Positions 51,272-61,934 are shown, numbered from the stretch's first letter. The stretch: 64,000 bases of DNA from Desulfurobacterium pacificum (GCF_900182835.1 NZ_FXUB01000001.1:248001-312000); one strand, 5' to 3'. Numbers and translations are program-made. Notes: generated by a model from the letters alone, not told the origin.

Positions 51272-52561
51272 ATGCGTTACGTGATAATTGGTAACAGTGC
51301 TGCGGCAGTTGGATGCATAACGGGGATAAGAAAAGCAGACAAGGAAGGTGAGATTGTTGTTATCTCTTACGAAGACAAGTGTTATTCAAAGCCGATGATT
51401 GCGGATGTGTTGGTGGATTTTCCTGAAGAAAAGCTTATTTACAGAGACAAAACATTTTTTGAAAAAAATAAAGTAGAACAAATATTAGGGAAAAAGGCTA
51501 TTAGCGTTGATGGTCAGAATAAAAAAGTTATGTTGGAAACGGGCGAAGAAATAACTTACGATAAACTCCTAATCGCAACAGGCGGAAAGCCTTTCGTTCC
51601 TCCAATAGAGGGAAGTGATAAAAAAGGCGTTTTTACCTTCACTGAACTTTCATCTGCTATCAATTTTAAAAACTATATAAAAGAGAACGAAATAGAAGAA
51701 GTCGTTGTAATAGGTTCAGGTTTCATAGGGCTTGAAGTGGCTTACTTTTTAGCAGAAATAGGGATAAAGGTAACAGTTGTAGAACTTTTAGACAGAGTAT
51801 TGGCAAAAGCTTTAGATAAGAGAGGCTCAACAATAGTTGAAGAAATGTTAAAAGAAAAAGGAGTTGAATTCATTTTCAACGACACTGTAGAAAAAATATT
51901 GGGAGAGAAGCAGGTAGCAGGTGTAGAACTTAAAAGTGGAAAAGCTTTAACCTGCGGTGCTGTTGTTGTTGCAATAGGTGTAAGACCCAATACAGAATTG
52001 GCTGAAACGGCGGGAATTGAGATAAATAGAGGTATCATTACAAACGACTTCATGGAAACAAACGTTCCTGATATATATGCTGCCGGAGATTGTATAGAAT
52101 GCATTGACATTATTGATGGTCAAAGAAAACCCATTCCTCTGTTCCCGTTAGCATTTGAGCAGGGACTTGTGGCAGGTCTCAACATGGCAGGTAAAAATAT
52201 GAAATATTTAGGTGGTATCCCTCTAAACTCTTTAAAGTTTCTCCCAGTTCCTGTTCTTAACGCCGGAGTAGTAGAGCCTATTGACGATACGTGTGAAGTA
52301 TTAGTTAACGACAAGTTTGATAGTAAGGGCTATTACAGGAAGGCTATCGTTAAAGATGAAAAGTTAATCGGCTACATAGCAATCGGCGAAATAGACAGAG
52401 TGGGAATTTTGACAAACGTGATAAGACAGAAAATAGATGTATCAAACGTAAAAGATAGGTTGGTATCACTTGATTTTGGTCTTGTTGACTTACCAGAATG
52501 GTGGAGAAAAGAAAAGTTGGTTGAAGACAAAACGGCTTATAAGGATTGGAGGGCTGTGTAA
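51272..52561 (+). CDS. FAD-dependent pyridine nucleotide-disulfide oxidoreductase
   Basis: A 429-residue flavoprotein. The N-terminal dinucleotide fold (YVIIGNSAAAVGCITGIRKA) binds FAD, a second one (VVVIGSGFIGLEVAYFLAEI) binds NAD(P)H, and the late motif DIYAAGDCIE is the FAD-ribityl signature. It resembles NADH oxidase or rubredoxin/ferredoxin reductase types. The first fold has SAAA where many relatives have GxxG, a variant also seen in such reductases. In this operon it probably supplies electrons from NAD(P)H to the ferredoxin. The stop overlaps gltB1 by 1 bp. Confidence 0.88.
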   Translation: MRYVIIGNSAAAVGCITGIRKADKEGEIVVISYEDKCYSKPMIADVLVDFPEEKLIYRDKTFFEKNKVEQILGKKAISVDGQNKKVMLETGEEITYDKLLIATGGKPFVPPIEGSDKKGVFTFTELSSAINFKNYIKENEIEEVVVIGSGFIGLEVAYFLAEIGIKVTVVELLDRVLAKALDKRGSTIVEEMLKEKGVEFIFNDTVEKILGEKQVAGVELKSGKALTCGAVVVAIGVRPNTELAETAGIEINRGIITNDFMETNVPDIYAAGDCIECIDIIDGQRKPIPLFPLAFEQGLVAGLNMAGKNMKYLGGIPLNSLKFLPVPVLNAGVVEPIDDTCEVLVNDKFDSKGYYRKAIVKDEKLIGYIAIGEIDRVGILTNVIRQKIDVSNVKDRLVSLDFGLVDLPEWWRKEKLVEDKTAYKDWRAV

Positions 52562-53685
52562 TGACTCACTACAGTGAAATGTCTGGATGCGGCTTAGCTG
52601 GGATAATAAACAGAGATGGAACAAAAATAAGCGGGAAGTTCATATATGACTCCATAACGTCTATGAAAGAACGCGGAAACGGAATGGGAGCAGGTTACGC
52701 TGCCTACGGTATATATCCTGAAATGACGGAATATTACGCTTTTCACGTAATGTTAGATGATTTGGATTACGAATCTGAAGTTAACGCCGTTTTAAACAGG
52801 TTCTTCAGAATAGTAAAAAGTGAAATGATTCCTACAAAAAGCGTTCCTTCTCTATACAAAAAGACAAAACCACCTATTTTCTATAGATACTTCGTTGAAC
52901 CAAGAGAAGATGCAAAGCTTCCAATGGAAACTGAAGAAGATTTAGTTGTAAGGGCGGTAATGACCATTAATGATGGTATTGACGGCGCTTACGTAATATC
53001 AAGCGGTAAAAATATGGGCGCTTTTAAAGGTGTAGGACATCCAGATGAAATCGGGGATTTTTTTGAAATAAAGGAATATGAAGGTTATATCTGGCTTGCA
53101 CATACGAGATTCCCGACAAACACGCCGGGATGGTGGGGAGGTGCGCATCCTTTTACGCTGCTTGACTGGGCAATAGTTCACAACGGAGAAATAACATCTT
53201 ACGGAACCAACAAACGCTACGTTGAAATGTTTGGATACAAATGTACCCTTTTAACTGATACAGAAGTTGCAGCATATCTGTTTGACCTTTTATTCAGAAA
53301 ACACAGACTTCCTATAAGAGCCGTATTTATGGCTATGGCTGCACCTTTCTGGAAAGATATTGAACACTACAAAGAAGTTGGACTTGATAAAGTTTACGAA
53401 ATGGCGAAAATGATAAGAACTGTCTACGCTCCTGCCATGCTTAACGGACCTTTTGCCATGCTATTTGCCTTTAAAGACGGAGTAATTGGATTTAACGATA
53501 GAATCAAGCTAAGACCTTTCGTTGCAGCAGTGAACGGCGATACCGTTTACATGGCAAGTGAGGAATCTGCTATAAGAGTTATATGTCCGGAACCTGAAAA
53601 AGTATGGATGCCTAAAGCCGGTGAACCAGTTATAGCGTTAATGAACCACTGCACAGAGGAAGAAGTTTGTTATCCTGGAAATTAA
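52561..53685 (+). CDS. Class II glutamine amidotransferase subunit of glutamate synthase (GltB1)
   Basis: A 374-residue N-terminal-nucleophile glutaminase domain. The nucleophile is expected to be Cys10 in SGCGLAGIINRDG; nine residues precede it, so the protein needs pro-peptide removal beyond Met cleavage. Other motifs are LAHTRFPTNTPGWWGGAHPF and VHNGEITSYGTNKRY. It releases ammonia from glutamine for the GltB2 synthase domain. The frame extends upstream to 52546, but the ATG at 52561 in a TAATG junction is preferred. It lies within the gltB2-ferredoxin-FAD-gltB1-gltB3 operon. Confidence 0.9.
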   Translation: MTHYSEMSGCGLAGIINRDGTKISGKFIYDSITSMKERGNGMGAGYAAYGIYPEMTEYYAFHVMLDDLDYESEVNAVLNRFFRIVKSEMIPTKSVPSLYKKTKPPIFYRYFVEPREDAKLPMETEEDLVVRAVMTINDGIDGAYVISSGKNMGAFKGVGHPDEIGDFFEIKEYEGYIWLAHTRFPTNTPGWWGGAHPFTLLDWAIVHNGEITSYGTNKRYVEMFGYKCTLLTDTEVAAYLFDLLFRKHRLPIRAVFMAMAAPFWKDIEHYKEVGLDKVYEMAKMIRTVYAPAMLNGPFAMLFAFKDGVIGFNDRIKLRPFVAAVNGDTVYMASEESAIRVICPEPEKVWMPKAGEPVIALMNHCTEEEVCYPGN

Positions 53686-53701
53686 GGAAAAGGAGTAGAA
53701 A

Positions 53702-54496
53702 ATGGAAGTCAGGCAGATTTCAGAGAAGGTCTACGAGATTACATGCGGAACGGTTCATTATAAAACCTTAAATGAAAAGATTAAGGAATTGGCAGATAAC
53801 GGCGCCGAGAAAGTGATATTAAGAGAAGTTTACGGACAAAGATACATAGGAACAGGAATTAAACAGAAAATTAAAATTGAAATATACGGAACAGCAGGAA
53901 ACGATTTGGGAATATTCCTTTATGGTCCAGAAATAGAAGTTTTCGGTAACGCTCAAGATGGCGTTGGAAATACAATGAGAGAAGGAAAAATAATTGTCAG
54001 GGGACACGCAGGAGATGTTTGCGGATACGGTATGAGAGGCGGAAAAGTTTACATAGAGGGAGACGTAGGATATAGAGTTGGAATTCACATGAAGGGTTAC
54101 AAGAACTTAGTGCCCACATTTATAGTAGGCGGAAAGGCAGGAAACTTTTTTGGCGAATATATGGCAGGCGGAAGATTGATACTGTTAGGTTTAGATAGAA
54201 AAAGTGGAGAAGATATAGTAGGTGACTACTGTGCAACAGGTATGCACGGTGGCGTGATGTACGTAAGAGGTGAAGTTCCTCAAAGATTTTTAGGAAAAGA
54301 AGTAAAAGTATTTGAAACAACAGAAGAGGACGAAAAGATTTTAAGGGAAGAATTGAAGGGATTCTCTGAAGCGTTTAATATTCCTGTTGAAGAAATTATG
54401 TCTGAACCGTTCACCAAGATTGTTCCTGTAAGTGCAAGACCTTATGGAAGAATGTACGCCCACAGGTGGGGTATAGCGAGCGGCGTTATCAAGTAA
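53702..54496 (+). CDS. Glutamate synthase GXGXG-domain subunit (GltB3)
   Basis: A 264-residue right-handed beta-helix protein with Gly-rich turns, for example [40 protein letters not shown] and [20 protein letters not shown]. This corresponds to the C-terminal GXGXG domain of bacterial GltB, which is a structural element between glutaminase and synthase domains. Having it as a separate gene is the archaeal-type arrangement. It is preceded by an AAGGAG site and ends 14 bp before trpB. Confidence 0.92.
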   Translation: MEVRQISEKVYEITCGTVHYKTLNEKIKELADNGAEKVILREVYGQRYIGTGIKQKIKIEIYGTAGNDLGIFLYGPEIEVFGNAQDGVGNTMREGKIIVRGHAGDVCGYGMRGGKVYIEGDVGYRVGIHMKGYKNLVPTFIVGGKAGNFFGEYMAGGRLILLGLDRKSGEDIVGDYCATGMHGGVMYVRGEVPQRFLGKEVKVFETTEEDEKILREELKGFSEAFNIPVEEIMSEPFTKIVPVSARPYGRMYAHRWGIASGVIK

Positions 54497-54510
54497 ATTC
54501 GGAGGAAACC

Positions 54511-55719
54511 TTGTATAGATATCCTGACGAAAAAGGCAAATATGGAATTTACGGCGGCAAATACGTTCCTGAAACGCTAATGGCTGCACTTTCTGAACTT
54601 GAAGAAGCTTACCAAGAAATAAAGAAAGATAGAAGTTTCCAGGAAGAGTTCGGAAAGTTACTGAAAGAATACGTAGGAAGACCTACATCACTTCAATACG
54701 CCAAAAGGCTTTCCGAATATTTGGGAAATGGAATAAAAATTTACCTAAAAAGAGAAGACCTTAATCATACAGGCGCACATAAGATAAATAACGCTTTAGG
54801 GCAGGCGTTGCTTGCCAAACGTATGGGTAAAAAGAGGATAATTGCAGAGACTGGAGCAGGACAGCATGGCGTTGCAACAGCTACCGCCTGCGCATTTTTA
54901 GGACTTGAATGTATCGTTTACATGGGTGAAGAAGACGTTCGCAGGCAAGCTCTTAACGTCTTCAGAATGGAACTGTTAGGAGCAAAAGTTGAGGTTGTTA
55001 AAAGCGGGAGCAGAACGTTAAAGGATGCTGTTAACGAAGCAATAAGAGACTGGGTAACAAACGTTAGAACGACTCATTACATAATAGGTTCTGTTGTAGG
55101 ACCACACCCTTATCCGATGATTGTCAGGGATTTTCAGAGCGTAATAGGAAGAGAAACTAAAGAACAGATTCTGGAGGCTGAAGGTAGATTGCCTGACGTA
55201 ATTGTGGCGTGCGTTGGTGGTGGAAGTAATGCGATGGGGATTTTTTATCCTTTTATAGAAGATGAAAACGTTGAATTAGTGGGAGTAGAAGCAGGTGGAT
55301 ATGGACTTGATACAGATAAACACGCTGCAACAATCTGCAAAGGTAAAGTTGGCGTCTTTCATGGGGCGAAATCTTACTTACTGCAAACAGAAGATGGGCA
55401 AGTAACTCCTACTCACTCCATTTCTGCAGGATTGGATTATCCAGGTGTAGGTCCAGAACACTCTTATCTCTTCGAAATTAAAAGAGCAAAATACGATGCA
55501 GTAACAGATGAAGAAGCTCTAAAGGCTTTTCAAATATTTTCAAGAACAGAGGGTATAATTCCAGCCCTTGAAAGCTCACATGCAATAGCATGGGTACTCA
55601 AAAACGCAGATAATCTAAAAGATAAGTTAGTAGTAATAAACCTATCAGGAAGAGGCGATAAAGACGTCAACCAGGTAAAAGAGATATTAGAGGAACAAAA
55701 GGACTTACGTATATGGTAG
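54511..55719 (+). CDS. trpB: Tryptophan synthase beta chain
   Basis: A 402-residue pyridoxal-phosphate enzyme joining indole and serine. The lysine motif [34 protein letters not shown] and the phosphate-binding GGGSNAMG are intact. The sequence is of the TrpB1 type, normally partnered with TrpA, but trpA is not adjacent. The TTG at 54511 is preferred because GGAGG ends 5 nt before it; the longer frame from 54466 overlaps gltB3. It is transcribed with the glutamate synthase genes and overlaps the next gene by 7 bp. Confidence 0.95.
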   Translation: MYRYPDEKGKYGIYGGKYVPETLMAALSELEEAYQEIKKDRSFQEEFGKLLKEYVGRPTSLQYAKRLSEYLGNGIKIYLKREDLNHTGAHKINNALGQALLAKRMGKKRIIAETGAGQHGVATATACAFLGLECIVYMGEEDVRRQALNVFRMELLGAKVEVVKSGSRTLKDAVNEAIRDWVTNVRTTHYIIGSVVGPHPYPMIVRDFQSVIGRETKEQILEAEGRLPDVIVACVGGGSNAMGIFYPFIEDENVELVGVEAGGYGLDTDKHAATICKGKVGVFHGAKSYLLQTEDGQVTPTHSISAGLDYPGVGPEHSYLFEIKRAKYDAVTDEEALKAFQIFSRTEGIIPALESSHAIAWVLKNADNLKDKLVVINLSGRGDKDVNQVKEILEEQKDLRIW

Positions 55720-56933
55720 ATGAGCTGACAGGGCTCTTATCAAGGAAAACATTCTTTGAGCACTTGTCAAAAATTCCCATAGAGCAATCTTTTACCATAT
55801 GTCTTTTTGACATTGATGATTTTAAGTTTGTTAACTTTACCCATGGATATACTGTAGGAGACAAAATTCTTAAAGCAGTAGCTCTACAAATCCAAAAAGC
55901 TTTCAAGCTTTACTCTTCAAACTTTACTATAGCAAGAACCGGGGCTGACCAATTCGGAGTCATTATTTTTGATGAGATACCAAAAGTCAGAATAGAGGAG
56001 CTTTTCAATAGATACCTTAAATTACTTGAATTTAAAAAGGGCAACGACTTTATAAGATTAACTATAAGCGGCGGAGTTAGCGGAGGTAGGGGAAAAGGAG
56101 AAGTTATTTTCAGTCAAGCCGAAAATGCTCTATTCTCTGCAAAATCTGCAGGTAAAAATATGATTACTTTCTATGAAAACTTCGCAGCTTACGATATGGA
56201 GAAATTTAAGGAAGTTAGATATAAGTTAGTCCAAGCTATTAAGAAAAAAAGTATAAAACCCTATTTTCAACCGATTGTTTCGTTGAGGACGGGGAGGATT
56301 TTTGGATATGAAGTCCTTTCAAGGATTTTTTTAGACACTGAAGTTTTAAGTGGTGACTATGTATTTTTAGTAGCTGACTCATTAGCACTAACTCCTGAGA
56401 TAGATAAAATTTTATTTCTCAATGCGATTAAATTTTTCGGGGAATATAAACTGTTTTTCAACCTTTCTATGAAATATTTCTTTAAAGAGCTAAACACCAT
56501 CTTTGAAATAGCAAGAAAATATTCTCTTGACCTTTCCAACGTAATTTTTGAAATTACGGAATCCCAGAAACTACTTCAAGAAAAGACAGCCATAAGCATT
56601 TTCACAATGTTCAAAGAATTCAAAGCAGGCATTGCCGTAGACGACTTCGGAGCAGGTTATTCAAACTTTATGTACCTTAAAAAATTTCCTGCCGATGTAG
56701 TAAAAATAGATGGAGCATTCATTAAAAACGCGAAAAATAACATAAAAGACCTTAGTATTGTCAAAACTATAGTAGATGTAGCAAAAGTTCATAACTTGAG
56801 AACATTAGCAGAATTTATAGAAGATGAAGAAACTTACCAAGTTATGAAAGATGTAGGAGTATCTTTAGGACAAGGGTGGTTTATAGGTAAACCATCTCCT
56901 GAACCAATGGAAGTAAAAATCAATATAAAATAG
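55713..56933 (+). CDS. GGDEF-EAL protein with degenerate cyclase motif
   Basis: A 406-residue signalling protein without membrane segments. The N-terminal GGDEF domain begins [16 protein letters not shown], but the active motif reads RTGADQFGV instead of GGDEF, so cyclase activity is doubtful. The C-terminal EAL domain keeps GYEVLSR (EVL for EAL), the metal/catalytic segments EITES and [10 protein letters not shown], and LAEFIEDEE, so phosphodiesterase activity on cyclic di-GMP is plausible. It starts inside trpB and ends at a terminator. Confidence 0.9.
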   Translation: MVDELTGLLSRKTFFEHLSKIPIEQSFTICLFDIDDFKFVNFTHGYTVGDKILKAVALQIQKAFKLYSSNFTIARTGADQFGVIIFDEIPKVRIEELFNRYLKLLEFKKGNDFIRLTISGGVSGGRGKGEVIFSQAENALFSAKSAGKNMITFYENFAAYDMEKFKEVRYKLVQAIKKKSIKPYFQPIVSLRTGRIFGYEVLSRIFLDTEVLSGDYVFLVADSLALTPEIDKILFLNAIKFFGEYKLFFNLSMKYFFKELNTIFEIARKYSLDLSNVIFEITESQKLLQEKTAISIFTMFKEFKAGIAVDDFGAGYSNFMYLKKFPADVVKIDGAFIKNAKNNIKDLSIVKTIVDVAKVHNLRTLAEFIEDEETYQVMKDVGVSLGQGWFIGKPSPEPMEVKINIK

Positions 56934-56934
56934 A

Positions 56935-56962
56935 AAAAAAGCCCTCCGGAAGGAGGGCTTTT
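56935..56962. terminator. Bidirectional intrinsic terminator between the EAL gene and clpC
   Basis: The stem GCCCTCC/GGAGGGC (56941-56958) is flanked by a run of A on the left and TTTT on the right. It therefore works in both directions between two convergent genes. Confidence 0.9.
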
Positions 56963-56981
56963 GAAGATTCAACAATCCAAA

Positions 56982-59534
56982 CTACTCACTTTTCTTATCT
57001 TCACCGTTTGAATCCTTTTTTTCAGAATCCTGTTGCTCATCAGCAGTTTTTATTTCTGCTTCCTTTGGAGGTAATTCAGACTTTACTTCAAAGGTAAACT
57101 CTCCCTTCTCCTTATCGTAATCCACCTTCACAGTATCACCATCCTTAACGCTACCTTCAAGAATCTTAACAGACAACGGAGTTTCAATCTCTCTCTGTAT
57201 AGTTCTTCTGAGAGGTCTTGCACCAAATTCTGGAACGTAACCTCTCTTAGCAAGTTCGCTCTTAGCCTCTTCTGTAAGCTCTACCTTAATTCCTCTTTCC
57301 TCCAATCTCTTATTAAGCTTAGAAATTAACAGGTCAACAATTTCCTTAATTTCAACTTCACTAAGAGGATGGAAAATAATTATTTCATCTATCCTGTTCA
57401 AGAACTCTGGTCTAAACCTTCTCTTAAGCTCTTCCATTATTTGCTCTTTAATTTTGTCGTAATTCTTCTCAAACTCCTCTTTGGACAGATTCATAAGCTT
57501 TTCAGAACCAACGTTACTTGTCATAATTATCACAGTATTGCTAAAGTCAACTGTTCTTCCTTTAGCATCTGTAAGCCTTCCATCATCAAGAATCTGAAGC
57601 AAGATATTAAACACATCAGGATGTGCCTTTTCTATCTCATCAAGAAGAATTACGCTATAAGGCTTCCTTCTAACAGCTTCTGTAAGCTGACCACCTTCTT
57701 CATAACCTACATATCCTGGAGGTGCACCAATCAACTTAGAAACGGCATGCTTCTCCATATATTCAGACATGTCAAGTCTAATAATCGCACTTTCATCTCC
57801 AAACAAGTATTCTGCCAACGCTTTAGCTAATTCTGTCTTACCCACACCCGTAGGACCTAAGAACAAGAAACTTCCAAGAGGTCTATTTGGAGGTTGTAAA
57901 CCAGCCCTTGCACGTCTAATAGCTTCGGAGATAGCTTTAATAGCTCTCTCCTGACCAATTACCCTCTTATGTAACTCTTTTTCCATTCTGAGAAGTTTCT
58001 GAATTTCTTCCTCTTGAAGCTTAGATGCAGGAATACCCGTCATTTCAGAGATAACTTCAGCTATATCTTCAGCAGTAACTACAGGAACATTCTCTCCCTG
58101 TTCTTTACTCTTTTCTTGTTTCTCTTCAAGTTCCTTAATACGTTCCTCTATTTCTTTAATCTCCTTCTTCAACTTAGCCGCTTTATCAAATTCTTCTTTC
58201 TTAACAGCTTCATCTAACTCTGCTCTTAAATTGTGTAGTTTCTCCTTCAATTCAGCAAGTTCTGGAGAAGTATAAGTAGCTTCTATCTTCTTCCTTGCAC
58301 AAGCTTCATCAAGAACATCTATAGCCTTATCAGGTAAATACCTTCCTTGAATATACTTCTTAGAAAGTTTTACAGCTGCTTCAATAGCATCATCAGTAAT
58401 CTTAACTTTATGGTGCTCTTCAAGTTTCGGTCTCAAACCTTTAAGCATGAGAATAGCAGTTTCTATATCTGGCTCATCAACCCAAACTGGAGCAAATCTT
58501 CTCTCAAGTGCAGGGTCTTTCTCTATATACTTCCTGAATTCATCTACAGTTGTAGCACCGATTACTCTAAATTCACCTCTTGCCAAAGCTGGTTTCATTA
58601 TGTTAGCTGCATCCATAGAACCTTCCGCTGCACCAGCACCAACAACAGTATGAAGTTCGTCAATAAACAGGATAATATTTCCTTCCTCTTTAATAGCATC
58701 TAAAACTTGCTTTAATCTTTCTTCAAACTCACCACGATATTTAGTTCCTGCTACCAGAGCCGCCATATCAAGAGCGACTATTCTTTTATCTTTAAGTTCA
58801 TCAGGAACTTCGCCATTAGCTATCTTTTGAGCAACTCCCTCAACAATAGCCGTTTTTCCAACACCAGCAGGTCCTACAAGAACAGGGTTATTCTTCGTTC
58901 TTCTGGAGAGAATTTGAATAACTCTTTTAATCTCATTTTCTCTGTCAATTACAGGGTCAAGTTTACCTTCTTCAGCAAGACCTGTAAGGTCTATGCCAAA
59001 TTTCCTTAAAACTTCAGGAAGCTGCTTGCCAGCCTTCTTCGCTTTTGCAGAAATATCTCTTGAAAGTTTAGCCTTACCTTCTCTATACTTTTTAACAGCT
59101 TTTAAAGCATCTTCCTTCTCAAGACCTAACTTAAGAAGAATTCTGTAAGCCATACTTTCTGGAACTTCGTAGAATGCAAGGAATAAATGTTCAAGGTCAA
59201 CATTTCTTGCTTTCATCTGCCTTGCAATATCAATTGCTGCATCAAACACTCTTTTTAAAGTTGGGGTTATGTAGATTTCTTCGTACCCTGTATAGGAAGA
59301 CGGTATACCAAGGCGTCCAACTCTATCAACCTGTTCTCTTATAAATTTCTTTGCCCTTACTGGGTCAAAACCTGCAAGAGTGAAAACGTCCAATATAGGT
59401 GAACCTGGAAGTTCAACCATTGCCAAAAGGAGATGTTCTGTATCTACGTATCTTTCTCCAAGCTGCCTTGCTATCTCCTGAGAAAGGAGTATCGCATCCT
59501 TCGCTCTTCCACTCAAAATGTCCCAAATGTTCAT
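56982..59534 (-). CDS. clpC: ClpC/ClpB-type AAA+ unfoldase
   Basis: An 850-residue chaperone with an N-terminal Clp repeat domain (residues about 1-150) and two AAA+ modules (Walker [14 protein letters not shown] and [14 protein letters not shown]; Walker B FIDELHT and [11 protein letters not shown]). Between them lies a short UVR-like coiled middle region ([20 protein letters not shown]). The short middle domain favours ClpC, which feeds substrates to ClpP, over ClpB. Two ATGs are adjacent; the second (59534) has better spacing to GGAGG. It lies 21 bp downstream of the hspR-like gene, which probably regulates it. Confidence 0.92.
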   Translation of the reverse strand: MNIWDILSGRAKDAILLSQEIARQLGERYVDTEHLLLAMVELPGSPILDVFTLAGFDPVRAKKFIREQVDRVGRLGIPSSYTGYEEIYITPTLKRVFDAAIDIARQMKARNVDLEHLFLAFYEVPESMAYRILLKLGLEKEDALKAVKKYREGKAKLSRDISAKAKKAGKQLPEVLRKFGIDLTGLAEEGKLDPVIDRENEIKRVIQILSRRTKNNPVLVGPAGVGKTAIVEGVAQKIANGEVPDELKDKRIVALDMAALVAGTKYRGEFEERLKQVLDAIKEEGNIILFIDELHTVVGAGAAEGSMDAANIMKPALARGEFRVIGATTVDEFRKYIEKDPALERRFAPVWVDEPDIETAILMLKGLRPKLEEHHKVKITDDAIEAAVKLSKKYIQGRYLPDKAIDVLDEACARKKIEATYTSPELAELKEKLHNLRAELDEAVKKEEFDKAAKLKKEIKEIEERIKELEEKQEKSKEQGENVPVVTAEDIAEVISEMTGIPASKLQEEEIQKLLRMEKELHKRVIGQERAIKAISEAIRRARAGLQPPNRPLGSFLFLGPTGVGKTELAKALAEYLFGDESAIIRLDMSEYMEKHAVSKLIGAPPGYVGYEEGGQLTEAVRRKPYSVILLDEIEKAHPDVFNILLQILDDGRLTDAKGRTVDFSNTVIIMTSNVGSEKLMNLSKEEFEKNYDKIKEQIMEELKRRFRPEFLNRIDEIIIFHPLSEVEIKEIVDLLISKLNKRLEERGIKVELTEEAKSELAKRGYVPEFGARPLRRTIQREIETPLSVKILEGSVKDGDTVKVDYDKEKGEFTFEVKSELPPKEAEIKTADEQQDSEKKDSNGEDKKSE

Positions 59535-59555
59535 CATTACCTCCTATAAAAGTTT

Positions 59556-59927
59556 TTATCTTTCAAGAATTTCAACAAGTTTAAGAGCATCAAGCTCTTC
59601 AAAGGTTAACTCTTTCAATAAAGAAACAAGCATCTCTTTGGTTGTATCATCCAAATGTTCCGCCAAAGCTTTAAAAAGCTTCTCTATGTCATCTTCCAAA
59701 CGTAAAATGAGATGAGTCCCCGCCACATTAACTCCTCTTTCTCGCGTAAGAGATACAATTCTTTTTACCCTCATTAAATCTCTTTCAGAATAGAGCCTTG
59801 TCCTCCCTTCCGTCCTTGAAGGTTTTATAAGTCCTTCATTCTCGTAAAAACGTAAAGTTTGAGGATGAACACCGGCAATTTTTGCAACAATGCTTATCAT
59901 ATAGACTGGTGTGTCTTTATCTATCAC
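59556..59927 (-). CDS. hspR: HspR-like MerR-family heat-shock regulator
   Basis: A 123-residue protein with a MerR-type winged helix (YMISIVAKIAGVHPQTLRFY, ENEGLIKPSRTEGRTRLYSE) and the HspR-like stretch RVKRIVSLTRERGVNVAGTH, followed by a helical tail. HspR represses clp and dnaK genes in Actinobacteria and other lineages. It starts at GTG with GGAGG upstream and is directly followed by clpC, so autoregulation of the pair is likely. I found no convincing inverted-repeat operator upstream. Confidence 0.88.
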   Translation of the reverse strand: MIDKDTPVYMISIVAKIAGVHPQTLRFYENEGLIKPSRTEGRTRLYSERDLMRVKRIVSLTRERGVNVAGTHLILRLEDDIEKLFKALAEHLDDTTKEMLVSLLKELTFEELDALKLVEILER

Positions 59928-59956
59928 CGCCCGTTCCTCCTTTTATCTTGTTATTC

Positions 59957-59984
59957 AATTTAGACACTAAAAAGTTTTTGTCAA
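59957..59984 (-). promoter_or_regulatory. Promoter of hspR-clpC
   Basis: TTGACA (59984-59979), a 16-bp spacer and TAAATT (59962-59957) lie about 30 bp upstream of the hspR GTG. The -35 matches consensus exactly; the -10 matches four of six. Confidence 0.5.
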
Positions 59985-60112
59985 CTATCCTAAAACAGAA
60001 TTTTAACTCAATTGAAAGTTTCCTGAAAGGGAAATAACAGTAAATATTGACTAAACTAAGTAAGCAAAGTTTCGGAAATCAGAAAATAGGAAAGTAAGAA
60101 AGAAAAGCTTAT

Positions 60113-61033
60113 TTATGCTTGTTCTTCTGCAAATGGAGTAATAAGGTTTTCTAAATACTTTAAAGGTTCCCCCTCTTCCAATTCTATAATTTCGCATAGG
60201 TTTTGGAAGTAAACCGTTCTAACAAAAGCTGCGTTAAGAGCATGTCCTGTTCTATAAGCAGTAATCTTTGCAAGCAAAGGATATCCTAAAACGTACAAAT
60301 CCCCCACTAAATCTAAAGTTTTATGAGCCACGAATTCATTATCTAAACGTAATCCCCCTTCATTCAATATATCATATTCACCTATAACAATTGCATTCTC
60401 AAGGCTTCCACCTTTAGCAAGTCCTGCAGCTCTTAAAGCTTCAACCTCCTGATAAAAGCAGAAAGTTCTTGCTACAGCTATGCTTTTAAAAGATTCAAGG
60501 CTATGAGAATACTTCATTCTTTGGAATCTAACCTTCTTATAGGTATGGTCAAAAGAAATAGTATTATCTATCTCTAAACCAAAATAAGGTTCAGCAGTTA
60601 TTCTCTTATTATCGTTTTCAATATTAACTTTCCGCTTTAAAAGCATATATTTTCGTTTTTGAGATTGCTCATATATCCCTGTATCTTCTAAAAGATATAC
60701 GTAAGGAGCAGCACTCCCGTCTAAGATAGGTAACTCTTCTGAATCAAGAACTACATAAACGTTATCTATACCAAAAGCAGAAAGTGCAGCAAGAAGATGT
60801 TCAACAGTTTGAACAGAAATTTCCCCATTTGATAACGTAGTAGCATAAAACAATTTTGAAAGAAACTCGGGAGAAACCCTCAGAGAAGGAGAACCTTTTA
60901 AATCTCCTCTAACAAAAACTATACCCGTGTCTTCTTTAGCCGGTTCTATTCGAACGTTGACTTTCTTTCCAGTATGTAATCCTATTCCACTAAACTTTAT
61001 AGAGTTTTTTATTGTTCTTTGAAAAACTTGCAT
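60113..61033 (-). CDS. lpxC: UDP-3-O-acyl-N-acetylglucosamine deacetylase LpxC
   Basis: A 306-residue zinc enzyme catalysing the committed step of lipid A synthesis. Visible motifs are SGIGLHTGKKVNV near the start, the zinc-binding TVEHLLAALSAFG and HKTLDLVGDLYVLG, and the late catalytic His in YRTGHALN. The frame runs to 61063, but the ATG at 61033 (MQVFQRTIKNSIKF) follows GGGAG and matches the family start. It implies a lipopolysaccharide outer membrane. It is separated by about 97 bp from the MBL hydrolase upstream. Confidence 0.96.
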   Translation of the reverse strand: MQVFQRTIKNSIKFSGIGLHTGKKVNVRIEPAKEDTGIVFVRGDLKGSPSLRVSPEFLSKLFYATTLSNGEISVQTVEHLLAALSAFGIDNVYVVLDSEELPILDGSAAPYVYLLEDTGIYEQSQKRKYMLLKRKVNIENDNKRITAEPYFGLEIDNTISFDHTYKKVRFQRMKYSHSLESFKSIAVARTFCFYQEVEALRAAGLAKGGSLENAIVIGEYDILNEGGLRLDNEFVAHKTLDLVGDLYVLGYPLLAKITAYRTGHALNAAFVRTVYFQNLCEIIELEEGEPLKYLENLITPFAEEQA

Positions 61034-61130
61034 CAAAAATTCTCCCTTTGTAACCTTAACCAAAGTAGATTATATAAGAGAATAAGTGGTTTTTTTCTCC
61101 AAAAAAAACAGAAATTTTGCGAATTTGCAG

Positions 61131-61934
61131 CTACCTCTGTTTAACAACCTGAAAGGATTGCAGGTCAAATATCATATTATCGTAAGCTGCCAACGTTTTA
61201 ATTCCTGTATTTTCACTAACTGCGTTAGCCACCAACCAAGGCTTAGCCTCAAGCATGGTCCTGCCAAAATGAGTCATAATAGCAACCTGAGGTTTTATTT
61301 CGCTAATGAGAATAGCTGCTTCTTCAGAAGAAAGGTGGTCAACTACAGGTCTTTTCTTATACATCGTAACGTTGAGAATGAGTAAATCAACCCCTTTGTA
61401 AGCATCTATCAGTTTATCAAAGAAGCGCGTATCTGAAATATAAGCTATTTTCTTTTTCCACTTAAAAACCACTCCATACGTCTCTACTCTGTGGTCATGC
61501 CTTATAGGAAAAGAAACTCCTAAAGAATCTGTCAAAGTATATTCGTTTCCTTCCTTAACAATATTTACAGCCTTCAAATTACTACGAGTATATTCAAGAA
61601 CCACTGGGTCATGAGATACAGCATCCTCAGGGCAAAATAGGATACCCCTCTTCCTCTTTCCGCCCAACGTCATAGCTTCTATAACGTGATTAACATCTGC
61701 ACAGTGGTCTAAATGGCGATGAGACAAAATAATAACTTCTGTCCAATGAGGGTCTATTCCTTTTTTATGAGCATGAACGAAAGCTCCAGGACCAGGGTCA
61801 ACGTGAACGTTAAATCCATCAAAATCAAAATAAAGACCACCAGCTTGTCTTAAAAAACCAAAAGCGACATACCTTGCACCTGCAGTTCCAAGAAATACAA
61901 GCCTATTTTTAAGAGTCTCTTTTGTTAATTTCAA
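61131..61934 (-). CDS. MBL-fold metallo-hydrolase (RNase Z/PhnP-like)
   Basis: A 267-residue metallo-beta-lactamase-fold protein. The metal motif LSHRHLDHCADV (HXHXDH), the later PIRHDHRVE, YISDTRFF and MTHFGRTML give a complete two-metal site. There is a leading strand FLGTAGARYVAFG and the segment FNVHVDPGPGAFVHAHKKGI. The general shape is that of RNase Z- or PhnP-like phosphodiesterases, but the substrate cannot be told. It is coupled to lpxA (TTGA overlap) and precedes lpxC, so a link to lipid A or envelope metabolism is possible but unproven. Confidence 0.85.
   Translation of the reverse strand: MKLTKETLKNRLVFLGTAGARYVAFGFLRQAGGLYFDFDGFNVHVDPGPGAFVHAHKKGIDPHWTEVIILSHRHLDHCADVNHVIEAMTLGGKRKRGILFCPEDAVSHDPVVLEYTRSNLKAVNIVKEGNEYTLTDSLGVSFPIRHDHRVETYGVVFKWKKKIAYISDTRFFDKLIDAYKGVDLLILNVTMYKKRPVVDHLSSEEAAILISEIKPQVAIMTHFGRTMLEAKPWLVANAVSENTGIKTLAAYDNMIFDLQSFQVVKQR

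Noticed and set aside
60018-60035. Terminator hairpin after lpxC (TTTCC...GGAAA)
   Set aside because: The stem is only five mostly A-T pairs, and it lacks a clear U-tract on the minus strand.
59985-60112. HAIR-type operator for HspR upstream of hspR
   Set aside because: ACTCAATTGAAAGT near 60006 has some symmetry but does not match the CTTGAGT-N7-ACTCAAG arrangement, so no operator is claimed.
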